DNA of 64,000 nucleotides from positions 682,001-746,000 of the forward strand of contig OZ244921.1 in NCBI GenBank assembly GCA_965221755.1, in the 5' to 3' direction. Position 1 is the stretch's first letter; each line of letters opens with the position of its first letter. The notes under the pieces are model-generated. The model saw only the letters and a program-made list of their open reading frames with translations, did not search any database and was not told the origin of the DNA. The stretch comes from Azophilus sp965221755. GTDB taxonomy: Bacteria > Pseudomonadota > Gammaproteobacteria > Pseudomonadales > Azotimanducaceae. This document shows positions 34,795-42,895 of the stretch, in pieces. The position numbers and the translations under genes were made by a program.

Positions 34795-34917
34795 GCGGGC
34801 TCCGAGACATTTTGGAACTTGGCCCACGCAACGGCTGCGCGGTTTCGCGCAGCGCATCAAACGTGCCCGCTCAGCGGGTGCGCGGCCCGCGGTTCACCAC
34901 CACCGTGGCGAACCGGG
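34795..34917 (+). repeat. Composite intergenic element, copy E (diverged)
   Basis: Tag 34795-34832 (GCGGGCTCCGAGACATTT, then TGGAACTTGGCCCACGCAAC). The palindrome is replaced by CTGCGCG (34835-34841) GTTT CGCGCAG (34846-34852). Hairpin CCCGCT-C-AGCGGG (34866-34878) follows, then a further inverted repeat CGGTTC...GAACCG around 34890-34917. It lies between convergent genes. Confidence 0.6.
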
Positions 34918-35025
34918 CCGTTTTGATGCCGACGGCAAAAAGGCTTGCATCATCCGACAGCTTAAGCGGCCGGAAAGCGGGACAGGGACGTCCTCCGGCG
35001 CATGGCCACCACACCCCCCGCAGGA

Positions 35026-36018
35026 TCACTTGCGCAACAGCGCATCGGCTCGCCGCAGGAAGTCCTCCTCATCACGGCACTCGCAGGCCGCAGCCATCAC
35101 CGCATCGACAGGCGCTTGGACGAGCGCCTTGGCCTTGGCGTCAAGCCTCGGGGAAATCCGGACGCCCTTTGCCAGGAGGGTGTTGCGCAGAAGCTCCGTC
35201 AGCACTTCGAGGCGACCTGCCAAATGGCCTTCCCGGCGCTCCGCGCCGAGCACGGGATCATTGTCAGGGGTTGTGCCTTCCTGCTTGCCCAAGGCGCGGC
35301 CCACCCGGCGCAGCGCCTCGATGGTCTCCAAGGACATCGCGCGCTCGTTCAGGGCGCGGTGAATGTCCGCTGAGGCCCAGCCCGGGAATGCTTGGCTGAC
35401 ATCGGCCTCGCTGTAGCTGCCCGAACCCAGGAGGTAAATCGTGAGGCCCGCCGGACGACCGCGCGGACTGCTCGGCAGGCGCCGATCCGGCACTTCCACC
35501 CAGACCTCCGGGAACCCCCAGGACTCGTAGAGCCAGAGCTTGCCCCGCCGAACGTCCGTGGTCAGGTCCGCCTCCAGCACCACGTCCGGCAGAACGTCCT
35601 CGCCCACCTCCACGGCCGCGCCATCGGGCTGGTCGCGCTCGGGATGCAGGTAAACCATCTGGTCGGCCTGCATGATGCGATGGCGCTCGCCGCGCGCGTT
35701 GCGCACCAACAGGTCGGCGCTGCCAAAGGTCTCGATGGGACTGCCGCGAAAGGCGGCAATGCGCTCCGTCAGGCGCGCCAAGCGCTGGCTGGCCCGCTCG
35801 TGGTGCAGGCTGGTGGGTTCGCGCAGCGTCCAAGCGGTCTCCGTGTCGGCCTCCCAGTACTCGAAGCGCCCTTCGTGGTCCTCGATCTCGTCACGGCGCA
35901 GACGCACGGGGCGGCAGCCCGGAAACTCGACCGAGCGCTCCGCTCCCACCCCCTTCCGAGAGAGCGCTTTTCGCCGATAACGCACCGGCACCGCCGCTGC
36001 TGTGCCTCTTCTTGCCAT
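35026..36018 (-). CDS. Uma2-family (DUF820) putative endonuclease
   Basis: 330 residues. The central domain has the Uma2 restriction-endonuclease-like core: PDVVLEADLTTDVRRGKLWLY (metal-binding D, E and K spread over two strands) followed by YESWGFPEVWVEVPD. A long N-terminal extension (RFEYWEADTETAWTLREPT...) and a C-terminal helical part (LEVLTELLRNTLLAKGV; ECRDEEDFLRRADALL) flank it. Uma2 proteins occur in large numbers in some bacteria and their role is unclear; nuclease activity is inferred from the fold. It lies alone between repeat copies E and F, divergent from mutS. Confidence 0.8.
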   Translation of the reverse strand: MARRGTAAAVPVRYRRKALSRKGVGAERSVEFPGCRPVRLRRDEIEDHEGRFEYWEADTETAWTLREPTSLHHERASQRLARLTERIAAFRGSPIETFGSADLLVRNARGERHRIMQADQMVYLHPERDQPDGAAVEVGEDVLPDVVLEADLTTDVRRGKLWLYESWGFPEVWVEVPDRRLPSSPRGRPAGLTIYLLGSGSYSEADVSQAFPGWASADIHRALNERAMSLETIEALRRVGRALGKQEGTTPDNDPVLGAERREGHLAGRLEVLTELLRNTLLAKGVRISPRLDAKAKALVQAPVDAVMAAACECRDEEDFLRRADALLRK

Positions 36019-36336
36019 GCCGGGATTCTAGCCCGCCTCGACCAGCCGCCGCCACAGGCGAACCTTGGCCGGATGCCAAGGTTCGTTAGAGTTTCGCGAT
36101 CGCGAAACTCCGCGCCTGTTGCGTGGGTCAGGTTCCGAAATGTTTCTGAGCCTTCGCACAGCGTGTCGATGGGCATTCTCGAGCAGCGGGCGCACGGTGC
36201 GGGCATCCGGCGCCTTCAAGGCGTTCCCGCGCCTTCCAACCCCGGAACAACGCACCCGCAGGCTCGGCGGATGCCATTCGCTCCGGCCTGCCGCGGCGGT
36301 TCACCAACGTCCGCCCTTTGGGTGACAATACCGACC
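36019..36336. other. Divergent intergenic region with repeat copy F
   Basis: This 318-bp gap separates the Uma2 gene (leftward) from mutS (rightward). Repeat copy F covers 36059-36154. No clear promoter is visible in the remaining 180 bp. Confidence 0.5.
36059..36154 (-). repeat. Composite intergenic element, copy F (complete, reverse)
   Basis: Hairpin CGAACCTTGGC (36059-36069), loop CGGAT, GCCAAGGTTCG (36075-36085), perfect 11-bp stem; three bases later palindrome GAGTTTCGCG-AT-CGCGAAACTC (36089-36110); tag 36118-36154 (GTTGCGTGGGTCAGGTTCCG, then AAATGTTTCTGAGCC). Confidence 0.8.
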
Positions 36337-38898
36337 ATGGACCGCGCCCGCCAAACGCCGATGATGCAGCAGTACCTCAGCATCAAGGCCCAGCACGCCG
36401 AACATCTGCTTTTCTACCGAATGGGCGACTTCTACGAACTCTTCTATGATGACGCCAAGCGGGCGGCGCAGCTTCTCGACATCACCCTGACCAGCCGCGG
36501 CCATTCCAACGGCGCGCCGATTCCCATGTGCGGCGTGCCCTTTCACGCCGTCGAGGGCTATCTGGCCAAACTCATGCGCCTAGGCGTCTCGGTTGCCATC
36601 TGCGAGCAAGTCGGCGATCCGGCAACGACCAAGGGGCCGGTGGAGCGCCGCGTGCAGCGCATCGTGACGCCCGGCACCGTCACCGAGGAGGCGCTGCTCG
36701 AAAACGCCAGCGACAGCACGCTGCTGGGGCTGGCCCCCGTGGGCCGGGGCCCGCCGCAGCGCTACGGCATGGCCATCCTCAATCTGGGCCGCGGCGAGCT
36801 GTCCACCCAAACCATCGACCGCGAAGATGATCTGCAGACCGAGATCGCACGGCTGGAACCGGCGGAAATCCTCACGCCAGCGGAGCTTGAGGCGTTGAGC
36901 GGCCTGCCCCAACAGGCGCTGGACGGGCTGCGCTTCGATGCCGACCTCGGCTTTCGCTTTCTGTGCGAGCACTTCGGCACCGCCGACCTGCGCGGCTTCG
37001 GCTTGGCGCCCGACGACCCGGCCATCGGCGCCGCCGCCGCGGTGCTGAAGTACGCCCAAGCCACCCACTGCCAGAGCTTGGCCTACATCGATCGCATCAC
37101 GCCCGTGGCGAACGGCGAATTCCTCAAGCTCGACCCTCACAGCCGCCGCAATCTGGAGATTGACCGGTGCGCGGACGGCGGCGAATCGGACACCCTGTTC
37201 ACGCTGATGAACAGTGCGCGAACCGCCATGGGGGCGCGCCTGCTGCGGCGCTGGCTGAACGCGCCATCCACCGTCGAGGCGGTCATCAGCCTGCGTCAAA
37301 ACGCCGTCACCGCCCTGCTTGAGGCCAACCAAAAGGACGACCTGCGCGAGCGCTTGGACGAGGTGGGGGACATGGAGCGCATCGTCTCACGCATTGCGCT
37401 GCAGTCGGCACTGCCCCGGGATTTGTCGCGATTGCGCACCGCTCTGCGCCAGAGCCCCGACATCCGGGCATTGATCGAGCCTCTGGCGGCGGCCCATCTG
37501 GCGGAACTTGCGCAGCGGATGCCGGACTTGCCGGCCATCCGGGACTTGCTTGACCGGGCGGTGGTCGAGGCTCCGCCAACGACGATCCGCGAGGGCGGCG
37601 TGATCGCCGACGGCTACCACGCGGAACTCGACGAACTGCGCAGCCTGACCGAGGGGGCCGCCGATTGGCTTGCCGAACTGGAGGCCGGCGAACAGCTGCG
37701 CACCGGCATCGCCAATCTCAAGGTGGGCTACAACCGGGTGCATGGCTACTACATCGAGACCTCCAAGGCCGCCGCCGGCGCGGTTCCCGCCGACTACGTT
37801 CGCCGCCAAACGCTGAAGAACGCCGAACGCTACATCACCCCGGCGCTGAAGTCCTTTGAGGACCGGGCCTTGACCAGCCGGGCCCGGGCCCTGCAGCTGG
37901 AACGGTCGCTCTACGATGCCCTGCTCGTCGAACTCGCCGCCGAAGCCGCAGCGCTGCGCCGCGCCGCCGAGGCGCTGGCCGAGCTGGACGTGCTGGCCAC
38001 CTTCGCCGAACGGGCGCAGCGCTTGGGCTTTGCGCCCCCCCGCTTCACCAGCCGCCCCGGCTTCTCGATCAGCGGCGGCTGGCACCCAGTGGTGCGCGAG
38101 GCGCTCAGCGATCCCTTCGTGCCCAACGATCTCGAACTGAACGACCAGCGGCGCATGCTGATCATCACCGGCCCCAACATGGGCGGCAAATCGACCTACA
38201 TGCGCCAAACCGCGCTCATCGTGCTGCTCGCCTGCACCGGCAGCTACGTGCCGGCGGCGGCGGCCACCATCGGCCCGGTGGACCGGATCTTCACCCGCAT
38301 CGGCGCTGCCGACGACCTCAGCGGCGGGCGCTCCACCTTCATGGTGGAGATGACCGAGACGGCCAACATCCTGCACAGCGCCACCGACCGCAGCTTGGTC
38401 CTGCTCGATGAAATCGGGCGCGGCACCAGCACCTACGACGGCTTGGCGCTGGCTTGGGCCACCGCCCAGCACCTGGCCGAATCGCGCCGCGCCTTCACCC
38501 TGTTCGCCACCCACTACTTCGAGCTGACCGGCTTGGCCGCGAGCCTGCCCGCCACGGCCAACGTGCATCTCACCGCCGCCGAATACCAAGACCAGGTGGT
38601 CTTCCTGCACGAAGTCCGGCCGGGCCCCGCCAGCCAAAGCTACGGCATCCAAGTGGCCCGGCTGGCCGGCGTGCCCGCCGCGGTGCTCAACAAGGCCAGA
38701 GCCCGGCTGCGGGAACTGGAATCCCAACCGGCCGCCAACGCCAACCAAGGCGACCTGTTCGTTCAGCCTGCGGGGAGCCAGCCCTTGGAGGAGGAGCCGC
38801 CCGAGGATCCTTTGCGGGCGCGGTTGGCGCGCATTGAACCGGACAACCTCACCCCGATGCAGGCATTGGAAGTGCTGTTTGAGTTGAAGCAGCTGTAG
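36337..38898 (+). CDS. mutS: DNA mismatch repair protein MutS
   Basis: Mismatch-recognition ATPase, 853 residues. The F-x-E mismatch-binding loop is in FYRMGDFYELFYDDA (about residues 27-41). Connector, lever (LRQNAVTALL) and clamp domains follow, then the ATPase domain: Walker A GPNMGGKST (about 612), LSGGRSTFMVEMTE, Walker B LVLLDEIGRGTST, ATHYFELT. The C-terminus ends with the short helix-turn-helix dimerisation part (NLTPMQALEVLFELKQL). The frame is open far upstream, but ATG 36337 gives the conserved start (TPMMQQYLSIKAQHAEHLLF). mutL is not in the window. Repeat copies flank the gene on both sides. Confidence 0.97.
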   Translation: MDRARQTPMMQQYLSIKAQHAEHLLFYRMGDFYELFYDDAKRAAQLLDITLTSRGHSNGAPIPMCGVPFHAVEGYLAKLMRLGVSVAICEQVGDPATTKGPVERRVQRIVTPGTVTEEALLENASDSTLLGLAPVGRGPPQRYGMAILNLGRGELSTQTIDREDDLQTEIARLEPAEILTPAELEALSGLPQQALDGLRFDADLGFRFLCEHFGTADLRGFGLAPDDPAIGAAAAVLKYAQATHCQSLAYIDRITPVANGEFLKLDPHSRRNLEIDRCADGGESDTLFTLMNSARTAMGARLLRRWLNAPSTVEAVISLRQNAVTALLEANQKDDLRERLDEVGDMERIVSRIALQSALPRDLSRLRTALRQSPDIRALIEPLAAAHLAELAQRMPDLPAIRDLLDRAVVEAPPTTIREGGVIADGYHAELDELRSLTEGAADWLAELEAGEQLRTGIANLKVGYNRVHGYYIETSKAAAGAVPADYVRRQTLKNAERYITPALKSFEDRALTSRARALQLERSLYDALLVELAAEAAALRRAAEALAELDVLATFAERAQRLGFAPPRFTSRPGFSISGGWHPVVREALSDPFVPNDLELNDQRRMLIITGPNMGGKSTYMRQTALIVLLACTGSYVPAAAATIGPVDRIFTRIGAADDLSGGRSTFMVEMTETANILHSATDRSLVLLDEIGRGTSTYDGLALAWATAQHLAESRRAFTLFATHYFELTGLAASLPATANVHLTAAEYQDQVVFLHEVRPGPASQSYGIQVARLAGVPAAVLNKARARLRELESQPAANANQGDLFVQPAGSQPLEEEPPEDPLRARLARIEPDNLTPMQALEVLFELKQL

Positions 38899-38920
38899 CA
38901 GCCCAGTCGGAGTGATTTAC

Positions 38921-39004
38921 GGGCTCAGAACATGTCGAACTTGACTTGAGCAACCGGGGCGGAGTTTCGCGTAGCGAAACTGCAACGCGAACCAAAGGTT
39001 CGCG
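38921..39004 (+). repeat. Composite intergenic element, copy G
   Basis: Tag 38921-38954 (GGGCTCAGAACATGTCGAAC, then TTGACTTGAGCAAC, diverged); palindrome GGAGTTTCGC (38961-38970) GTA GCGAAACTGC (38974-38983); hairpin CGCGAACC (38986-38993) AAA GGTTCGCG (38997-39004), perfect 8-bp stem. It lies between the convergent mutS and DUF3800 genes. Confidence 0.75.
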
Positions 39005-39023
39005 CGATTGCCCAAGCAAGGGA

Positions 39024-39782
39024 CTACTCGCCACCGCTCTCCCGCCGAATCCCGCTTCTCACTTGAACCGACCGCAACCGCCCCCCGTAGTAGCGCTCGA
39101 AGACCTCGTTTTCCGGCCACACGGCAGGCTCGACCCAGTACGCACCCAAGCGACCCACAAGCGCCGCAATCCAATCCGCCGCCTGCACGGTCTGGTAGCG
39201 ATGACTCTCCAAATGGAACGGTGGCTCGATCAACGCCCTCCGCGGATAATCGCCCCCGTACATGTCCCGCGACACCTGCGTCAGCAACTCCTGCCGCCGA
39301 CTGTACTCATCCAACGCAAGAAGGAATCTCGCCCGCGGGCCACCCTCAGCGCTGCAGAATTGGTCGAGCCTCCAGATTGCCTCCCGCAACATCCCTGAGT
39401 ACAGCCCGTTGACCCGATGCTCCACCGGGCTCGCTGTCTTTTGGATGCCCACGTAGAACACATTTCCCTTGAGCCGCCTGATTTCCCGGAACAGTCTCCC
39501 CGGAATCTCGCGCACATTTCGCTTGCTCCGTACCGCCGCAGCTCTGAACAGTTCCGACCCCTTCCTTTCCCAAGTTGCCGGATGCTTCGGCGATTGGGCA
39601 ATTTGCCTCGCGAACAGCTCAGCTTTGCGCTTGAAGAACCAAGTCCCGAATCCGCGCACGGCCTCAGCTGGCATGATGAATCCGGCAAATCCAAAGACTG
39701 GACTCGTGTTGTACTGAGGGTGCGAGCGCCCAATGTAGGGACCAACATGCCCGAACTCGTCGAGATATGCCGCGTAGATCAC
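39024..39782 (-). CDS. DUF3800 protein (RNase H-like fold, accessory)
   Basis: 252 residues. MIYAAYLDEFGHVGPYIGRS at the N-terminus has the D-E-x-G start of DUF3800, and ARFLLALDEYSRRQELL plus YQTVQAADWIAALVGRLGAY supply the later acidic residues and the QAAD motif. The fold is RNase H-like, so nuclease or transposase-like chemistry is possible; no substrate is known. DUF3800 genes commonly sit in defence and mobile islands. The start is GTG 39782. It opens a low-GC islet that ends near 42.1 kb. Confidence 0.75.
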   Translation of the reverse strand: MIYAAYLDEFGHVGPYIGRSHPQYNTSPVFGFAGFIMPAEAVRGFGTWFFKRKAELFARQIAQSPKHPATWERKGSELFRAAAVRSKRNVREIPGRLFREIRRLKGNVFYVGIQKTASPVEHRVNGLYSGMLREAIWRLDQFCSAEGGPRARFLLALDEYSRRQELLTQVSRDMYGGDYPRRALIEPPFHLESHRYQTVQAADWIAALVGRLGAYWVEPAVWPENEVFERYYGGRLRSVQVRSGIRRESGGE

Positions 39783-39972
39783 GAAATTCCGACCCCTAGA
39801 TGCACGAAAGCCCGCACACAGGGTACGGGCCTCGGAGTGAGAGCAGGACTTGCGTCATGCGACTCGATACGGATCATGTTCCACCTCGCTCTGCCTGTCA
39901 ACACACACATCACTCACCTCCCATCACTCACCCCTCAAGCACTCTCCCGGGCTGGCAGGTCTCGCCAGATAA

Positions 39973-40296
39973 GTGCGCGAGGCGAATTGGACGACCGTGC
40001 GCCAATCCTTGATCGAAATTGCGTTCCGTCAACGAGGGTACAACCTTCATCAGCTACTTGAAGTCTGTCCCGTGAATGCACAGGAGGGTGTGAAAGCGGA
40101 CGAAGGCTATACGCCCTGTGAAGACTTGGGCGTGTCGATTCAGGGGCAGGACGCGAACCACGCTTGGCAGGCTGCAGCGGAACTAGCCAAGGCGCTCAGA
40201 GTAACGGTAAAGGTCTGGTTTCAGTGGCGCACAAGGCCCGACGCCAAGTTTCCCGGTAAACGGGGACTGCTGGCTATTGATCCTCTCCGGAGCTAG
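39973..40296 (+). CDS. Small protein of unknown function in accessory islet
   Basis: About 107 residues from GTG 39973 (GTG 39997 is an alternative). The C-terminal half looks conserved in character: VKADEGYTPCEDLGVSIQGQ, ANHAWQAAAELAKAL, VKVWFQWRTRPDAKFPGKRG. There is no signal peptide or membrane segment. Its stop is 20 bp before the next gene on the same strand, so the two probably form an operon. Base use is less GC-rich than the flanking core genes. Family not recognised. Confidence 0.5.
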   Translation: MREANWTTVRQSLIEIAFRQRGYNLHQLLEVCPVNAQEGVKADEGYTPCEDLGVSIQGQDANHAWQAAAELAKALRVTVKVWFQWRTRPDAKFPGKRGLLAIDPLRS

Positions 40297-40316
40297 CGCA
40301 AACTGGCGGGGCGGTA

Positions 40317-41072
40317 ATGGTAGCGCGAGCGATCAACACAGCGCAGGCGCTCGCGACAAAGCCGTATCGCAAATCCGAGAGAAACAACGCACCAACGCAG
40401 ATCATGAATAAGGACCAAGAACGCATCTATGTGGAGCATATCGCTCCATCCCTCGAATGGGTGATTGTGGAAGAACGGGAAAGTCCGGATTTTGTCATGC
40501 ATGCGGGTCAGCAGATATTCGGCCTCGAACTAGTCGAGGTGTTCAACGGCCCAATCCGCAGAAATGGTGCGGAACTGAAGGAAGCCGAGGCTGCTCGCCA
40601 GAAGAGAATCGATATGTACCGTAAATGCTACGAGGAGTCTGGTGGTCTCCCCTTGTCTGTCAAGATCCTCGGCGACCCAAGAGAGGGTGCGCTGGCCAAG
40701 CTCATCGAGGAACTCCGAAACTGCGACTTCGAGTCGATGTCTTTAGGTGAACAGAGGGAGTATCAAATTGGTGATGAGGTCAAGGCATTTGTGACCAAGG
40801 CCCTCCGACCACATTGGTACTCGGTCGATAACACAGTGGGTTGGGTCAACCGTGATGCTGCGAAGATCTTGCAGTGTGCCATAGCGAAAAAAGCAGAACG
40901 GCTGGACGAATACCAGAAGGCACTGGGTTCGGACATTCGTCTGCTGGTGGTCGCGAACCACCTCAGAGCCAGCGGGATGCTAACTCTCAAGAGTGGGACA
41001 AATATCAACACCTGTGGCTTCCATAAGATATACTTTCTCCCCTATCCCGAGGATGTCCAAATTCTGCATTAG
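40317..41072 (+). CDS. Possible PD-(D/E)xK-like nuclease in accessory islet
   Basis: 251 residues from ATG 40317, which has GGCGGGGCGG upstream; ATG 40404 is an alternative. The segment ESPDFVMHAGQQIFGLELVE has the spacing of a PD-(D/E)xK core: Asp in a PDF motif, then ten to twelve residues later E-x-V-E. The rest is helical and charged (GAELKEAEAARQKRIDMYRK). A C-terminal strand-rich part ends INTCGFHKIYFLPYPEDVQI. The nuclease idea is inference from one motif. It is co-oriented with the unknown 107-residue gene and shares its lower GC. Confidence 0.5.
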   Translation: MVARAINTAQALATKPYRKSERNNAPTQIMNKDQERIYVEHIAPSLEWVIVEERESPDFVMHAGQQIFGLELVEVFNGPIRRNGAELKEAEAARQKRIDMYRKCYEESGGLPLSVKILGDPREGALAKLIEELRNCDFESMSLGEQREYQIGDEVKAFVTKALRPHWYSVDNTVGWVNRDAAKILQCAIAKKAERLDEYQKALGSDIRLLVVANHLRASGMLTLKSGTNINTCGFHKIYFLPYPEDVQILH

Positions 41073-41139
41073 AGGCTTGAGCGCTCCCCGGCACCGCTTG
41101 ACTTTCTGCGGCTGGCAAAGTGTGGCAAGGAGCGGGAAA

Positions 41140-42075
41140 TCAGTCGAACCGCGCCTCGTTCAGTCTCCAAAAGGTTTTCGTTCCCTTCAGCGCTTGGTTC
41201 CCTTGAGCCAGTTCCCAAGGTGTCATACCGTTCTCGTCAGCCAAAGTGGCATCCGCTCCCGCGTCGAGCAAGGCCTGTATGGTCGGTTCGTCAGAGTAGG
41301 GTCTTGGGCGCAACTGCTCGAAGTCGTCTGAATCATACTCAAAATCGGAGAAGTGGCTCAGTGCATGATGTAACGGCGATCTTCCCGTTTCGTCTCGAAG
41401 ATTGGGATCTGCTCCTAATTCGACCAAGCGCTCCACAATGACGTGCTGGGCGCGACCCACTCCCAAGTAGTTACGCGAAGGAACTACAGCGTTGAACAGT
41501 GGCGACTGGCCTTTGTCATTCCGCACGTTGGGATCAGCGCCAGCAGCGATCAATATCCCTGCCACATCGAGATTCGCGGCTCCAGAGTCCATGAGAAAGT
41601 GCAGGGGAGTTCTTCCGTAGTCGTCTTGTGAGTTGGGATCCGCCCCACTTCGAATCAAGAGAGAAATCGGGTTAGCAGATTCGATGTCCGCATAACTTGC
41701 CCATTCAGCCAATATATACAGAGGGGTCGCGCCCGACGCCGTTCTCGCGTCAGGAGCGGCCCCGCCATCGATCAGGGCAGAGATCAACGCGGAGACTTCG
41801 GCCCCCGAGGTACCATACATTGCGTCGTGCAAAGGCGTATAGCCAGCTTTATCCCGCGCATTCAGATCGGCCCCGGCTGGTGGGGGATATCCAATCTCCG
41901 ACAGATGGCGCTGGCGTTTGATCGTCGTGGCATCCCCTATGGCGGAGTTTGGGTTGACGCCTAGATCCAGCAAAGTCGAGACGATCCGCGAATCCTCATT
42001 GGCAAGAGCCGCCAAGTGCAAAGCTTGCCATCCGCTTGATATCTCTGCGGTTGGATCGAGCCCTTGGTTGATCAC
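41140..42075 (-). CDS. Ankyrin-repeat protein, probably truncated at the N-terminus
   Basis: 311 residues from GTG 42075, made of about seven ankyrin repeats, e.g. ARDKAGYTPLHDAMYG, DDYGRTPLHFLMDSG, NDKGQSPLFNAVVPS, RDETGRSPLHHALSHF, DENGMTPWELAQGN. These mediate protein binding. The frame continues upstream past 42075 (ALTGDNPDELAAVINQG) without a start or ribosome site, until an in-frame TGA near 42183. An ATG-ATG at 42187 that would encode a hydrophobic leader (MMVLVVLF) is in another frame. A frameshift may therefore have cut off a signal peptide. Last gene of the low-GC islet. Confidence 0.7.
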   Translation of the reverse strand: MINQGLDPTAEISSGWQALHLAALANEDSRIVSTLLDLGVNPNSAIGDATTIKRQRHLSEIGYPPPAGADLNARDKAGYTPLHDAMYGTSGAEVSALISALIDGGAAPDARTASGATPLYILAEWASYADIESANPISLLIRSGADPNSQDDYGRTPLHFLMDSGAANLDVAGILIAAGADPNVRNDKGQSPLFNAVVPSRNYLGVGRAQHVIVERLVELGADPNLRDETGRSPLHHALSHFSDFEYDSDDFEQLRPRPYSDEPTIQALLDAGADATLADENGMTPWELAQGNQALKGTKTFWRLNEARFD

Positions 42076-42232
42076 TGCTGCGAGTTCATCGGGATTGTCT
42101 CCCGTCAGCGCAATTTGTGGCTGTCCACTAGGTTCGCTTCCCCTGTTTCGTCGTTCCCTAACCGAAAAGCACCACGAGCACCATCATCCCGGCACATCCC
42201 GACACACGACCAAAAAATTCGGGCGAGCCACC

Positions 42233-42895
42233 CTACTGCGGCTGCACCACTTCCTCCGCCGCCAAGAACAGCCGCACGCTGCCCGGGTCGGCAAAGTTCC
42301 GCGCATCCTGGGACTGGTCCTCGCGCATTTGGCGCGACGCCATGGCGGCTTCGGCGCTGGCGAAGTCCGGCCAGTGCAGTTCGGTGACGCCGTCGAAGGC
42401 CGGTTCGCCGTCGTCGTGGAGCTGGCGCAAGGGATGGCACTGGAAGTACGCCAGCGCCCGTTCGGTGCGGGCGGCGATGGGTCCGTGGGTGCGCCACCAA
42501 TAGGTCTGGAAGCAGTCGATGCCAAGGCCCGGCTTGCGGTCGAAGGGAAACACGCCCTTGACGCCTTGTCCGTGCGCATGTTCAGGCAGGCGCATGATGG
42601 TGCGCTCATGGCCGACCACCACACCGGCGACGCTGGCGCCATCCGCCCAAAGGCCCGCCAGCGCAGCCACATTGGCGGCGGCGTCAACGGCCGGCACCGC
42701 ATGGTCGAAGCGCAATTCGGCGGCGCCGGCAAAGGGTGGCGGATCGTCGGAAAGCTGCCGATCAAGGGTGCGGGTCTGCACGTACTCCACCGCCGCCGGC
42801 GCCGTTCGATGCAGTTCGCCCAAGGCCGCCGCGCCCCGGCAACGGAACGGGTCGATGCCCGGCGCTGCGGCCAGGAAGACGTAGAGCTTAATCAC
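42233..42895 (-). CDS. EthD-domain protein (tandem ferredoxin-like dimer)
   Basis: 220 residues from GTG 42895, overlapping the malate synthase stop by eight bases. KLYVFLAAAPGIDPF and, in the second half, CFQTYWWRTHGPIAAR are the EthD-type openings (Y/F-W-x2-H-G); LTELHWPDFASAEAAMAS-like and ELRFDHAVPAVDAAANVAAL are the matching second strands. So the protein is a fusion of two ferredoxin-like halves. EthD proteins are associated with oxidative degradation systems, often as decarboxylase or isomerase-like small enzymes. Role here unknown; coupling to glcB suggests carbon metabolism. Confidence 0.72.
   Translation of the reverse strand: MIKLYVFLAAAPGIDPFRCRGAAALGELHRTAPAAVEYVQTRTLDRQLSDDPPPFAGAAELRFDHAVPAVDAAANVAALAGLWADGASVAGVVVGHERTIMRLPEHAHGQGVKGVFPFDRKPGLGIDCFQTYWWRTHGPIAARTERALAYFQCHPLRQLHDDGEPAFDGVTELHWPDFASAEAAMASRQMREDQSQDARNFADPGSVRLFLAAEEVVQPQ

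Noticed and set aside
35392..36336. A 315-residue N-terminal extension of MutS
   Set aside because: The frame is open but runs antisense through the Uma2 gene and through repeat copy F. MutS homologues begin at the residue encoded at 36337.
39900..39935. Two copies of CATCACTCACC at 39908 and 39922
   Set aside because: They are part of a simple CA/CT-rich stretch, and no gene start or structure depends on them.
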